Below are positions 1 through 7,200 of a stretch of DNA of 11,253 nt, piece after piece. The position numbers and the translations under genes were made by a program. The number at the start of each line of letters is the position of its first letter. Positions within the stretch are counted from its first letter, which is position 1. Under the pieces are notes generated by a model. That model was not told the DNA's origin. It ran no database searches and was given only the letters and a program-made list of their open reading frames with translations. Source of the DNA: Rhodospirillales bacterium (GTDB lineage Bacteria > Pseudomonadota > Alphaproteobacteria > JAREAF01); contig JAREAF010000044.1 of the NCBI GenBank assembly GCA_029240475.1, positions 1 to 11,253 on the forward strand, read 5' to 3'.

Positions 1-612
1 GCGCGCTCCTACCCGGCGGCCCGCGCGCGCGAGCTGCAGGCCGCGCTGGCGGCAGGCAACGTCTCGGCGCGCCGCTTCTCGTTCGGGCTCGCCGACCAGG
101 GTCTTGCGCATGACCTGCCCGAGCTTGCCCGCCGGCTCGGCGCCACGATCGAGGGGCTGCGGCCCAGCATTCTGATCACGCATGCCTATGAAGGCGGGCA
201 CCCGGACCATGACTCCGCTGCCCTCGCCTGTCAGATCGCGGCCCGGGCGCAGCCTGCCGGGCGTTGCCCGATGCGCGTCGAGTTCGCCGGATACCATGCC
301 GGCGGCGGCTCTCCCGGCTGGGGAGGTTTCCTGCCGCACGGCGACGCCCCCGAGATCGAGATCCAGCTCAATGAGGAGGAGCGGCGACGCAAGAGCGCCA
401 TGCTGGACTGCTTTGCGACGCAAGCCGCGGTGCTCCTGGCCGCGCCGAGAGCGCGGGAGCGCCTGCGCCTCGCTCCGCTCTATGTTTTCACGGAGCCCCC
501 GCACCCGGGGCCGCTCTGGTACGAGCGCCTGGGGTGGCGCATCAGCGGGGCCGAGTGGAGACAATGCGCCGCCGAGGCGCTCGCGCTTCCAATGCCATGC
601 CCCGCATGCTGA
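1..612 (+). CDS. PIG-L/LmbE family N-acetylglucosamine-type deacetylase, C-terminal part (5' end outside the window)
   Basis: Frame 1 is open from the first base to the TGA at 610-612, giving 203 visible residues; the start lies upstream of the window. Visible residues 61-71 read H-A-Y-E-G-G-H-P-D-H-D. This is the second conserved block of PIG-L/LmbE zinc deacetylases, which remove the acetyl group from N-acetylglucosamine units of small conjugates or glycolipids; the histidine of HPDH (residue 67) is normally a zinc ligand. The first zinc block (family form AHPDD, near the N terminus) is not in the window, so integrity of the active site cannot be judged. An internal ATG at 271 is not the start, because the motif lies before it. 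The last 16 bases overlap the next gene, a glycosyltransferase, suggesting translational coupling and a shared substrate. The family call is firm; the substrate is unknown. Confidence 0.88.
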   Translation, partial: ARSYPAARARELQAALAAGNVSARRFSFGLADQGLAHDLPELARRLGATIEGLRPSILITHAYEGGHPDHDSAALACQIAARAQPAGRCPMRVEFAGYHAGGGSPGWGGFLPHGDAPEIEIQLNEEERRRKSAMLDCFATQAAVLLAAPRARERLRLAPLYVFTEPPHPGPLWYERLGWRISGAEWRQCAAEALALPMPCPAC

Positions 613-1646
613 GCATCCTCACCATCGCCTATCCCCTGGCTCCGGTCGGTCCTGACGCGGCCGGGGGCGCCGAGCAGATCGCCTCGGCGCTGGACCGGGC
701 GCTGGTCGCGGCCGGCCATCGCTCGACGGTCCTCGCCTGCGACGGATCGCAAGTCGCCGGCGAGCTGGTATCGACCGGACCCGTCCCCGATCGCCTCGAC
801 GACGCGGCGAAAAGCAAAGCTCGGGCGCAGCACGCCATCAGGATCGAACAGCTCCTGAGCAAGCGCCGGTTCGACATCGTCCATTTTCACGGCGTCGATG
901 TGCTGAACTACCTGCCCAGCCCGGGCGTGCCCACGGTCGTCACCGTGCATTTGCCGGCCGACTGGTACCCACCTGCCCTGTTTGCCCCGCGCGCACGCAC
1001 CGTCCTCGTCGCCGTCTCGGAAAGCGCGCGCCGGAGCTTCCCCGACAAAGGCGCAACGGTCCGCGTCATTCCGAACGGCGTGCCCGAGGAGCTTTTCTCG
1101 TCCCGGCACGCCAAGCGCGGCTTCGTGCTGGCGCTCGGGCGCATCTGCCCGGAGAAGGGATTCCACATCGCGCTCGACGCCGCCAAGCAAGCCGGTTTGC
1201 CGCTGCTCCTCGGCGGCGCGATTTATCCCTATCCCGAGCACCAGGCCTATTTCGAGACCGAGATCCGTCCGCGGCTGGACCGCAGCCGACGCTATCTCGG
1301 ACCGCTGGGGTTCCGGAGGAAACGCCGGCTGCTCTCGGCCGCGCGCTGCCTGTCGATGCCGAGCCTCGCGGCGGAAACCGGGGCGCTTGCGGCGGTTGAG
1401 GCTCTGGCCTGCGGAACGCCCGTCGTGGCATTCCCGAACGGCGCCTTGCGCGAGATCGTCAGTCACGGCCGGACCGGTTTTCTGGTCGCATCGGTGGAGC
1501 AGATGGCCGATGCCATGCATGCCGCCGCACGGCTCGATCCGCAGGAGTGCCGCGCGGCCGGCGCGCGCTTCGGCGGGCGCGCCATGGTGCGGGCCTATCT
1601 CGATCTCTATGCGGAGATTGCGGCCGCGCCGGCGCATGCGGGCTGA
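597..1646 (+). CDS. Glycosyltransferase family 4 (GT-B fold, retaining)
   Basis: The 349-residue protein has the layout of GT4 enzymes, which transfer a sugar from a nucleotide donor with retention of configuration. The N terminus (MLSILTIAYPL) is the first Rossmann strand, followed by a glycine-rich GGAEQ acceptor-side loop near residues 19-23. The C-terminal domain carries PNGVPEELF, the donor-phosphate signature G-R-x4-K (R182, K187), and the E-x7-E motif at E260/E268 within AETGALAAVEALACGTPVV. I chose the ATG at 597 because it sits just before the first strand; ATG 606 is equally possible. An upstream GTG at 534 would add residues that are only a shadow of the deacetylase frame. No clear Shine-Dalgarno site is visible, in keeping with coupling to the deacetylase that it overlaps by 16 bases. 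It also overlaps the next gene by 11 bases. The sequence is soluble, with no membrane helix. Donor and acceptor cannot be told from sequence. Confidence 0.9.
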   Translation: MPRMLSILTIAYPLAPVGPDAAGGAEQIASALDRALVAAGHRSTVLACDGSQVAGELVSTGPVPDRLDDAAKSKARAQHAIRIEQLLSKRRFDIVHFHGVDVLNYLPSPGVPTVVTVHLPADWYPPALFAPRARTVLVAVSESARRSFPDKGATVRVIPNGVPEELFSSRHAKRGFVLALGRICPEKGFHIALDAAKQAGLPLLLGGAIYPYPEHQAYFETEIRPRLDRSRRYLGPLGFRRKRRLLSAARCLSMPSLAAETGALAAVEALACGTPVVAFPNGALREIVSHGRTGFLVASVEQMADAMHAAARLDPQECRAAGARFGGRAMVRAYLDLYAEIAAAPAHAG

Positions 1647-2616
1647 CATCGTTCTCGGCCGCGAAGCCCTCGAAGCCTCGGCGCCAGATTGGTGGCGGCT
1701 CTTCCACGCCGCGCGCTCGCCCAGCCCGTTCCAGAGTCCCGCCTGGCTGCTGCCCTGGTGCCGTCACCTCGGACGCGGCGAAGTGCTGGCAGTGCTGATC
1801 CGGGATGGCTCGGCGCTGGTCGGGCTCGCTGCGTTCACGGTCGCCCGTGAGGATGGCGCGCGCGTGCTGCGGCCGCTGGGCTCGGGCGTGACGGACATCT
1901 GCGATGCGCTGACGGATGCGGAGGGCGAGCGCGAGATCGCGACGGCGATCGTGCGGGCGCTGCTGGAACATGCCGGCTGGGACCGCTGCGTTTGGGACGG
2001 GCTGCCGACCGGCTCTCCTCTGATCGCGTCGGCCGTGCCGCTGGTTCAAGCGGGGCGCTCCGAGGAGATTGCGCCCGTTCTGCGCATCGGCGGCGATGCC
2101 GGGCGGCTGGAAGATGCGGTCCCTTGCGCCATGGCCGAGAACCTCCGTGCCTGCCGCAAGCGCGCCGACAAGATGGGCGGGCTGTCCATCCACTCAGCCT
2201 CGGCGGAAGAGTGCGACGCTTTCCTGGATCCCCTCTTCGCCTTGCATGCCGCGCGCTGGCGCAGCGGCGGCGGGCCCGGCGTGCTGAGCCATCCCGCCGT
2301 TCAGGCGTTCCACCGCGCCGCCCTGCCCGCCCTCATGCAGGCAGGGCTTGCGCGTGTGCACACCGTCACGATCGGCGGACACCTCGCCGCCGCCCATTAC
2401 GGGCTCGCGGCGGCCGCCACGCATTTCTACTACATCGGCGGCTTCGATCCGCAGCTTGGAGCCGCCGGACCGGGCCACCTGGCCGTTGCCCATGCGATCG
2501 AGCGGGCGCTCCAGGAGGGTGCGGCGGCCTTCCATTTCCTGCGGGGGGATGAAGCCTACAAGCGCCGCTGGGGCGCCCAGCCGGACCGGCTGGTCACCCT
2601 CTCCTTCTCGCGCTGA
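1636..2616 (+). CDS. CelD/BcsL-type GNAT acyltransferase (BioF2-like, Acetyltransf_6)
   Basis: The 326-residue protein resembles the double-GNAT-fold proteins annotated as CelD/BcsL or BioF2-like acetyltransferases, often found in polysaccharide clusters and distantly related in fold to FemAB aminoacyl transferases. The N-terminal half has the typical W-W-x-L-F and PFQSPAWLLPW start. The second half has basic acyl-binding-type segments, H-A-A-R-W near residues 210-214, and the family hallmark F-L-R-G-D-E-A-Y-K-R-R-W-G at residues 301-313 close to the C terminus. The ATG at 1636 lies inside the end of the glycosyltransferase gene (11-base overlap), the arrangement expected for termination-reinitiation coupling. 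There is no signal peptide or membrane helix, so it acts in the cytoplasm. The likely role is acylation of an amino or hydroxyl group on the product of the neighbouring deacetylase and glycosyltransferase; the acyl donor and acceptor are inferred, not seen. Confidence 0.85.
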   Translation: MRADIVLGREALEASAPDWWRLFHAARSPSPFQSPAWLLPWCRHLGRGEVLAVLIRDGSALVGLAAFTVAREDGARVLRPLGSGVTDICDALTDAEGEREIATAIVRALLEHAGWDRCVWDGLPTGSPLIASAVPLVQAGRSEEIAPVLRIGGDAGRLEDAVPCAMAENLRACRKRADKMGGLSIHSASAEECDAFLDPLFALHAARWRSGGGPGVLSHPAVQAFHRAALPALMQAGLARVHTVTIGGHLAAAHYGLAAAATHFYYIGGFDPQLGAAGPGHLAVAHAIERALQEGAAAFHFLRGDEAYKRRWGAQPDRLVTLSFSR

Positions 2617-2648
2617 GGCGGGTTCCGGCAACCCTGGATCAGGGCGCC

Positions 2649-2672
2649 CGTTGCTGCCTGCGCAACGCAGGC
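2649..2672 (+). promoter_or_regulatory. Two mutually exclusive hairpins just upstream of the mutase start
   Basis: The 65-base gap between the acyltransferase and the mutase holds two perfect inverted repeats that share bases. CGTTGC (2649-2654) pairs with GCAACG (2662-2667) around a 7-base loop. GCCTGCG (2656-2662) pairs with CGCAGGC (2666-2672) around the loop CAA. Only one can form at a time. The second ends nine bases before the mutase ATG, where a ribosome would bind. No T-run follows, so it is not a canonical terminator. In sequence this GC-rich, short inverted repeats arise by chance, so a role in mRNA processing or translation is only a suggestion. Confidence 0.35.
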
Positions 2673-2681
2673 CGGCACGAG

Positions 2682-4085
2682 ATGACCATCTCCGCGCAGA
2701 AAAGGCTGAAGGGGCATCGCTTTCACCCAACCCTGCTGCGCGAATACGACCTGCGCGGACGCGTCGGCGAGACCCTCGTCGAAGAGGATGCGCTGGCGCT
2801 TGGCCGGGCCGTCGCCGCCGTGGCGAGAGCGGAGGGACGCAGCCGGCTGGCGGTCGCCTACGACGGACGCCTCTCCTCCCCCGCGCTGGAGCGCGCGCTC
2901 GTCGAAGGTCTCGCGCGGAGCGGGATCTGCGTCACGCGCCTGGGAAGGGGCCCGACCCCCCTGCTCTACTATTCCATTCAGGAGCTGGGCCTCGACGGCG
3001 GGATCATGGTGACCGGCTCGCACAATCCTCCGGATGAGAACGGGTTCAAGATCGTGCTCGGCTCCGAGCCGTTTCAGGGCGCGCGCATCGCCGATCTCGG
3101 CCGCATCGCCGAAGCCGGGGAGTTCGTCGATGGGATTGGGCGGGTTGAGGAAGCCGATCTGCGCCGGCAGTACGCCTCGGCGCTTGCCGCCGAGCTGCGG
3201 GGAGAGCGCGGGCTGTCGGTCGCGTGGGATTGCGGCAACGGGGCCACGGGCGACGTGCTCGGCGCCGTCTTGAGAGAGCTGCCGGGGCGGCACCTGCTCC
3301 TCAACGCCGAGATCGACGGCCGCTTCCCGGCGCATCATCCCGACCCGACCGTGCCGCGCAACTTGCAGCAGCTGCAGGAAGCCGTTCGAGAGCACGGGCT
3401 CGATCTCGGCATCGCCTTCGACGGCGACGGCGACCGCATCGGCCTCGTCGACGGGGACGGGTTCATCCTCTGGGCCGACCAGCTGATGATCCTTCTCGCC
3501 GAGGCCATGCTGAAGGACCTGCCCGGCGCGCCCATCGTCGCCGACGTGAAGGCGAGCCAGACGCTGTTCGACGCAATCGCCGCGGCGGGCGGACGGCCTA
3601 TCCTCTCGCCGTCCGGATACACGCTGATCCGCGCCCGCATGCTCGCCGAACGCGCCCCGCTCGCCGGCGAGATGAGCGGCCACATCTTCTTCAACGACGG
3701 CTGGACCGGTTACGACGACGCGCTGTACGTCGCGATGCGGACCCTGAAGGTGCTGGCACGCTCCGGAGAGAGCCTGGCCGCGTTCCGCAAGCGGCTGCCC
3801 TGCGTGGTCAGCACCCCCGAGCTGCGCATCCCTTGCCCGGACGAGCGCAAGGCCGCGGTGGTCTCGGCCATCGCTGAAAGGCTGCGCTGCGGCGGTCGCG
3901 AGCTGAACGAGACCGACGGCGTGCGCGTGCGCGAGGGCGGCGGCTGGTGGCTCTTGCGCGCCTCAAACACGCAGCCGGTCCTGGCCGGCCGGTGCGAGGC
4001 GGATAGTCCCGAGGAGCTGGATCGCCTGCGCGAGCAGCTGGCCGCATTGCTGCGCGAGCACGGGCTGGAGCTGCCGGAAGGCTGA
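2682..4085 (+). CDS. Phosphomannomutase/phosphoglucomutase (alpha-D-phosphohexomutase)
   Basis: The 467-residue protein has the usual length of AlgC/ManB-type phosphohexomutases, which interconvert hexose 6- and 1-phosphates and feed nucleotide-sugar synthesis. All four signature loops are present in order: the phosphoserine loop T-G-S-H-N-P (catalytic S113), the magnesium loop D-G-D-G-D-R (D247, D249, D251), the sugar-binding loop G-E-M-S-G-H (E330, S332), and the phosphate-binding loop R-A-S-N-T-Q-P (R426, S428, T430). The N-terminal L-R-E-Y-D-L-R-G is the usual first segment, so the ATG at 2682 with its short lead-in is a good start; the Shine-Dalgarno site is weak. It is on the same strand 65 bases after the acyltransferase gene and may be co-transcribed, but could equally be a general housekeeping supplier of mannose-1-phosphate or glucose-1-phosphate. 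Sequence alone does not settle mannose versus glucose preference; the symbols manB or algC would be reasonable but are not proven. Confidence 0.94.
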   Translation: MTISAQKRLKGHRFHPTLLREYDLRGRVGETLVEEDALALGRAVAAVARAEGRSRLAVAYDGRLSSPALERALVEGLARSGICVTRLGRGPTPLLYYSIQELGLDGGIMVTGSHNPPDENGFKIVLGSEPFQGARIADLGRIAEAGEFVDGIGRVEEADLRRQYASALAAELRGERGLSVAWDCGNGATGDVLGAVLRELPGRHLLLNAEIDGRFPAHHPDPTVPRNLQQLQEAVREHGLDLGIAFDGDGDRIGLVDGDGFILWADQLMILLAEAMLKDLPGAPIVADVKASQTLFDAIAAAGGRPILSPSGYTLIRARMLAERAPLAGEMSGHIFFNDGWTGYDDALYVAMRTLKVLARSGESLAAFRKRLPCVVSTPELRIPCPDERKAAVVSAIAERLRCGGRELNETDGVRVREGGGWWLLRASNTQPVLAGRCEADSPEELDRLREQLAALLREHGLELPEG

Positions 4086-4151
4086 GTTTCGCCCGCGCCG
4101 CGAGCACGAACCTTTCATCGAGAGGCCGTCCGCCGTCGCCTGATGTTCTTC

Positions 4152-4172
4152 TATCCTTTAGGATAATTATCC
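4152..4172. promoter_or_regulatory. Composite palindromic operator candidate (overlapping inverted repeats)
   Basis: Two perfect dyads overlap in 21 bases. TATCCT-TT-AGGATA spans 4152-4165, and the 12-base perfect palindrome GGATAATTATCC spans 4161-4172. This gives three TATCC half-sites in alternating orientation (4152-4156 on +, 4161-4165 on -, 4168-4172 on +). The site is AT-rich inside GC-rich DNA, lies about 92 bases before the kinase ATG, and overlaps the best -10 candidate. A dimeric transcription regulator binding here is the natural reading; which one is unknown. It is too short and too lacking in a T-run to be read as a standard terminator. Confidence 0.5.
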
Positions 4173-4204
4173 AACGCCCGCAGGGTCGTGCTTCCTATTT
4201 GCCC

Positions 4205-4237
4205 GGGACCGGCGAGTGCGCCACACTCTGGGGTCCC
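4205..4237 (+). promoter_or_regulatory. Nested leader hairpin upstream of the hybrid kinase start
   Basis: An outer stem GGGACC (4205-4210) pairs with GGTCCC (4232-4237). An inner stem GAGTG (4214-4218) pairs with CACTC (4224-4228) around the loop CGCCA. The two stems are separated by a symmetric 3x3 internal loop. Both stems are perfect. The element ends 26 bases before the ATG at 4264, in what should be the 5' untranslated region of a gene with no visible Shine-Dalgarno site, so it may affect translation or be a protein-binding site. The function is inferred. Confidence 0.35.
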
Positions 4238-4243
4238 TGCCGC

Positions 4244-4261
4244 TTACCCTACCGTTACCCT
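4244..4261 (+). repeat. Tandem TTACCCT direct repeat immediately before the kinase start
   Basis: TTACCCT occurs at 4244-4250 and again at 4255-4261, eleven bases apart start to start (about one helical turn) and ending three bases before the ATG. The pyrimidine-rich repeats occupy the place where a Shine-Dalgarno site would be expected. They may be a regulator half-site pair or chance. Confidence 0.4.
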
Positions 4262-4263
4262 GA

Positions 4264-7200
4264 ATGAACGAGCTCGAGGCTGCCGAGCGCTATTCCGGTG
4301 ATCCCGCCCCGGCGGGTCGACGGCTGCCGATCGGATTGCGGACCCGTCTGGCGCTGCTCGTCCTCGCGGCTTCCCTCCCGCTCCTCGTCCTTACGGTCGT
4401 GCTCGCCGTGCGCTCGTACCACACCGAGCGCGAGCAGATGGAGGAGCATACGGTCGATACCGCCCACGCCTTGGCTCTCGCGGTCGACCGGGAGCTGTCC
4501 GGCCTGCAGAGCGCATTGGTGGCGCTCTCGCTGTCGCAGGAATTGCGCAACGGCAATCTCGAGGTTTTCTACGATCAATCCAAGGAGCTCCTCGAACGGG
4601 TCCCCGCCGTCAACGTCTCACTCTCCACTCCTGACGGGCAGCAGATTCTGAATACGCGCGCGTCCTACGGCCAGCCGCTCCCGAAGCAAAGCAACCTGGC
4701 GACATTGCAGAGGGCTATCGAGGCGGGAGAGCCGGTCGTTTCCGACTTGTTCGTCGGCGCGGTCAGCAAGCGCCCCAACCTCAGCATCGACATGCCGGTG
4801 CAGACCGAGCTCGGGCCGCTGGTCCTGTCGATCGGCGTGCCTCCCGAGCTCTTGAACGAGATCCTGTTCCAGCAACGGCTCCCCGAGAGCTGGATCGTCT
4901 CTCTCCTCGATAGTTCCGGCACCATCGTTGCGCGCACCAAGGCGCCGGAGAAGTTCCTCGGCCAGAAGGCCGCGCCCGGTCTGCTCCAGGCCCTGGAAGC
5001 GGCCGATGAAGGAGCGGCGGAGATGGAGACCCTCGAGGGGATCTCCGTTCTTGCCGCATTCAGCCGGTCGAGCATTTCCGGATGGATGGCGGCGATCGGC
5101 GTCCCCGGCAACGAGCTTGCAGCCCCGCTGCGGCGCTCGCTCTACACGATTGCGGCAGTCGCCGCGATCCTGTTGCTGGGCGGCATGGCGCTGGCTGCGT
5201 TCATCGCCAGGCGCATCGAGCAGCCGATTCAGGCGCTAGTGGAGCCGGCGCTGGCTTTGGGCCGCGGCGAGCGCGTTTCCGTACCTCCCCTTCGCCTGCG
5301 CGAGGCCCATCAGCTCGGCAGGGCCATGGAGACCGCGGCAAGCCTCTTGGATGCGCGCGAGCGGCAGCGCGATCGCGCCGAAGCGCAGCTGCGCGAGAGC
5401 GAGTTGCGGTTCCGAACGATGGCCGACAGCGCCCCGGTCATGATCTGGATGTGCGGACCGGACGGCAGAAGCATCTATTTCAATCGGGTCTGGCTGGAAT
5501 TCACCGGCCGCATCCTTAATGAAGAACTGGGCCAGGGTTGGTCCGAGAGCGTCCATCCCGAAGACTCCGCAGCCCTCGAGGAGATCGAGACCGCATTCGA
5601 GGTGCGCCAGCCGTTCCAAACACGCTTCCGGCTGCGCCGCTACGACGGGGTGCTGAGGTGGGTCCTGAACACCGGCATTCCGCGATTTGAGGATGGTTCT
5701 TTCGTCGGGTTCATCGGCAGCTGCCTGGACATCACGGAAAGCCAGCAGGTCGAAGCGGCGCTGCGCGAGAGTGAAGCCCGGCTCAAGGTGAGCGAGGAGC
5801 GCTTCCGAATCCTGTCGCAATCCACCATGGAGGGGGTTGAGATCCATGACGGCGACCGGCTCCTGGACGCGAACGAGCGTTTCGCGGCCCTGTTCGGCTA
5901 CAGGCTCGAGGAGATCATTGGGCGCTCACCGTTCGATCTGGTCGCTCCGAGCGCCCGAGGCGAGGCCAAGCGCCGCAGCTACGCGCAATCCACCGAACCC
6001 TATGAAAGCATCGGGCTGCGCAAGGACGGATCGACGTTCCCGGTGCAGTTCTGGGGGCGGCCGATCCGTTACCAGGGCCGCACCGCACGGGTCGGGGTCG
6101 CGCGCGATCTGACCGAGGAGAAGCGGGCGGCAGCCGCCTTGCGGCACAGCGAGCTGCGCTACCGCACGCTGGTCGATGCGACCGCCTCCATCGTCTGGAC
6201 CACCGACGCGAACGGCAACTTCGTCGCCCCGCAGGAGTCCTGGGAGCAGATCACCGGCCAGCGGTGGCCGGACTATGCCGGAGAAGCCTGGCTCGCCGTG
6301 GTGCATCCGGAGGACCGGGAAGGCTCGCGTCAGCGCTGGCCCGCATCGGTCGCCGCGCAAACGGTCTATACGGTGGAGAACCGTCTCTGGCATGCGAAGA
6401 CGGCCTCCTATCGCTATGTCTCCACGCGCGCGGTCCCGATCCGCGATGCCGACGGGACGGTGCTGGAATGGATCGGCACCATCACCGACATCGATGCCGG
6501 CCGGCGCGCGGACGACGAGTTGCGCCGACTCAACGACACGCTGGAATCGCGGGTGGCCGAGCGCACGCGCGAGCTGGCGGAAGCCAACGAACGCCTGCGC
6601 GCGGAAATGCTGGAGCGCCTGCGCATCGAGGAGGTCCTCTCGCAGGCGCAGAAGATGGAAGCCATCGGCCACATGACCGGCGGCGTCGCCCACGATTTCA
6701 ACAACCTGCTCACGGTGGTGGTCGGCAATCTGGAGATGATCGAGCGCTCGCCGGGCGCCGACGATCGCACCAGGCGCCTCGCGGGCGCAGCGCTTGCGGC
6801 GGCTGGGCGCGGCGAGCGGCTGACGCAGCAGCTGCTAGCGTTCGCGCGGCGGCAGACGCTGCATGCGCGCGTGCTCGATCTCAACCGCCTGATCGGGGAT
6901 TTCGAGCCCTTGCTGCGCCGCGCCCTCGGCGAGGGCGTCGAGCTGGTGATCGATCTCGACCCCGAAGGCGCCCCCTGCAAGATCGACCCATCGCAGTTCG
7001 AGACGGCCCTGCTGAACCTGATCGTGAACGCGCGGGACGCCTCCTCTCCAGGGAACCGGGTGGTCGTCTCGTCGCGGCGGCGGAGGTTCGAGCGGGGAGA
7101 TGCGGCGCTGCCCGCCGAGGCGCAGCCGGGTTCCTACATCCTGGTTTCGGTCAGCGATCAGGGCAGCGGCATTCCTCCGGAAATTCTCTCCAGGGTGTTC

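Larger units (their letters stand above)
4086..4263. other. Intergenic region: probable promoter and leader of the hybrid kinase
   Basis: These 178 bases separate the mutase stop from the kinase start and contain no convincing reading frame. No canonical terminator follows the mutase. The stretch 4141-4175 is clearly AT-richer than everything around it and contains overlapping palindromes. GATAAT (4162-4167) could serve as a -10 element, with a poor -35 candidate CTGATG at 4140-4145 (16-base spacer); this promoter guess is weak. Downstream come a nested hairpin and two TTACCCT repeats, listed separately. Confidence 0.5.

Noticed and set aside
271..612. A separate small gene starting at ATG 271
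   Set aside because: The frame continues upstream to the window edge and carries the PIG-L zinc motif before 271, so this is an internal methionine of a truncated gene.
982..1635. N-terminal extension of the acyltransferase frame upstream of 1636
   Set aside because: The frame stays open through the glycosyltransferase gene, but the extension is Arg/Ser/Pro-rich shadow sequence; homology begins at MRADIVL.
480..1649. 389-codon open frame on the minus strand opposite the glycosyltransferase
   Set aside because: It is antisense to a gene with clear GT4 motifs; its composition is the Arg/Ala/Gly-rich shadow typical of GC-rich DNA and shows no domain.
2556..3683. 375-codon minus-strand frame opposite the phosphohexomutase
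   Set aside because: The plus strand carries all four mutase signature loops; the antisense frame is a shadow.
4086..4140. Rho-independent terminator after the mutase
   Set aside because: I found no strong stem followed by a T-run in this stretch.
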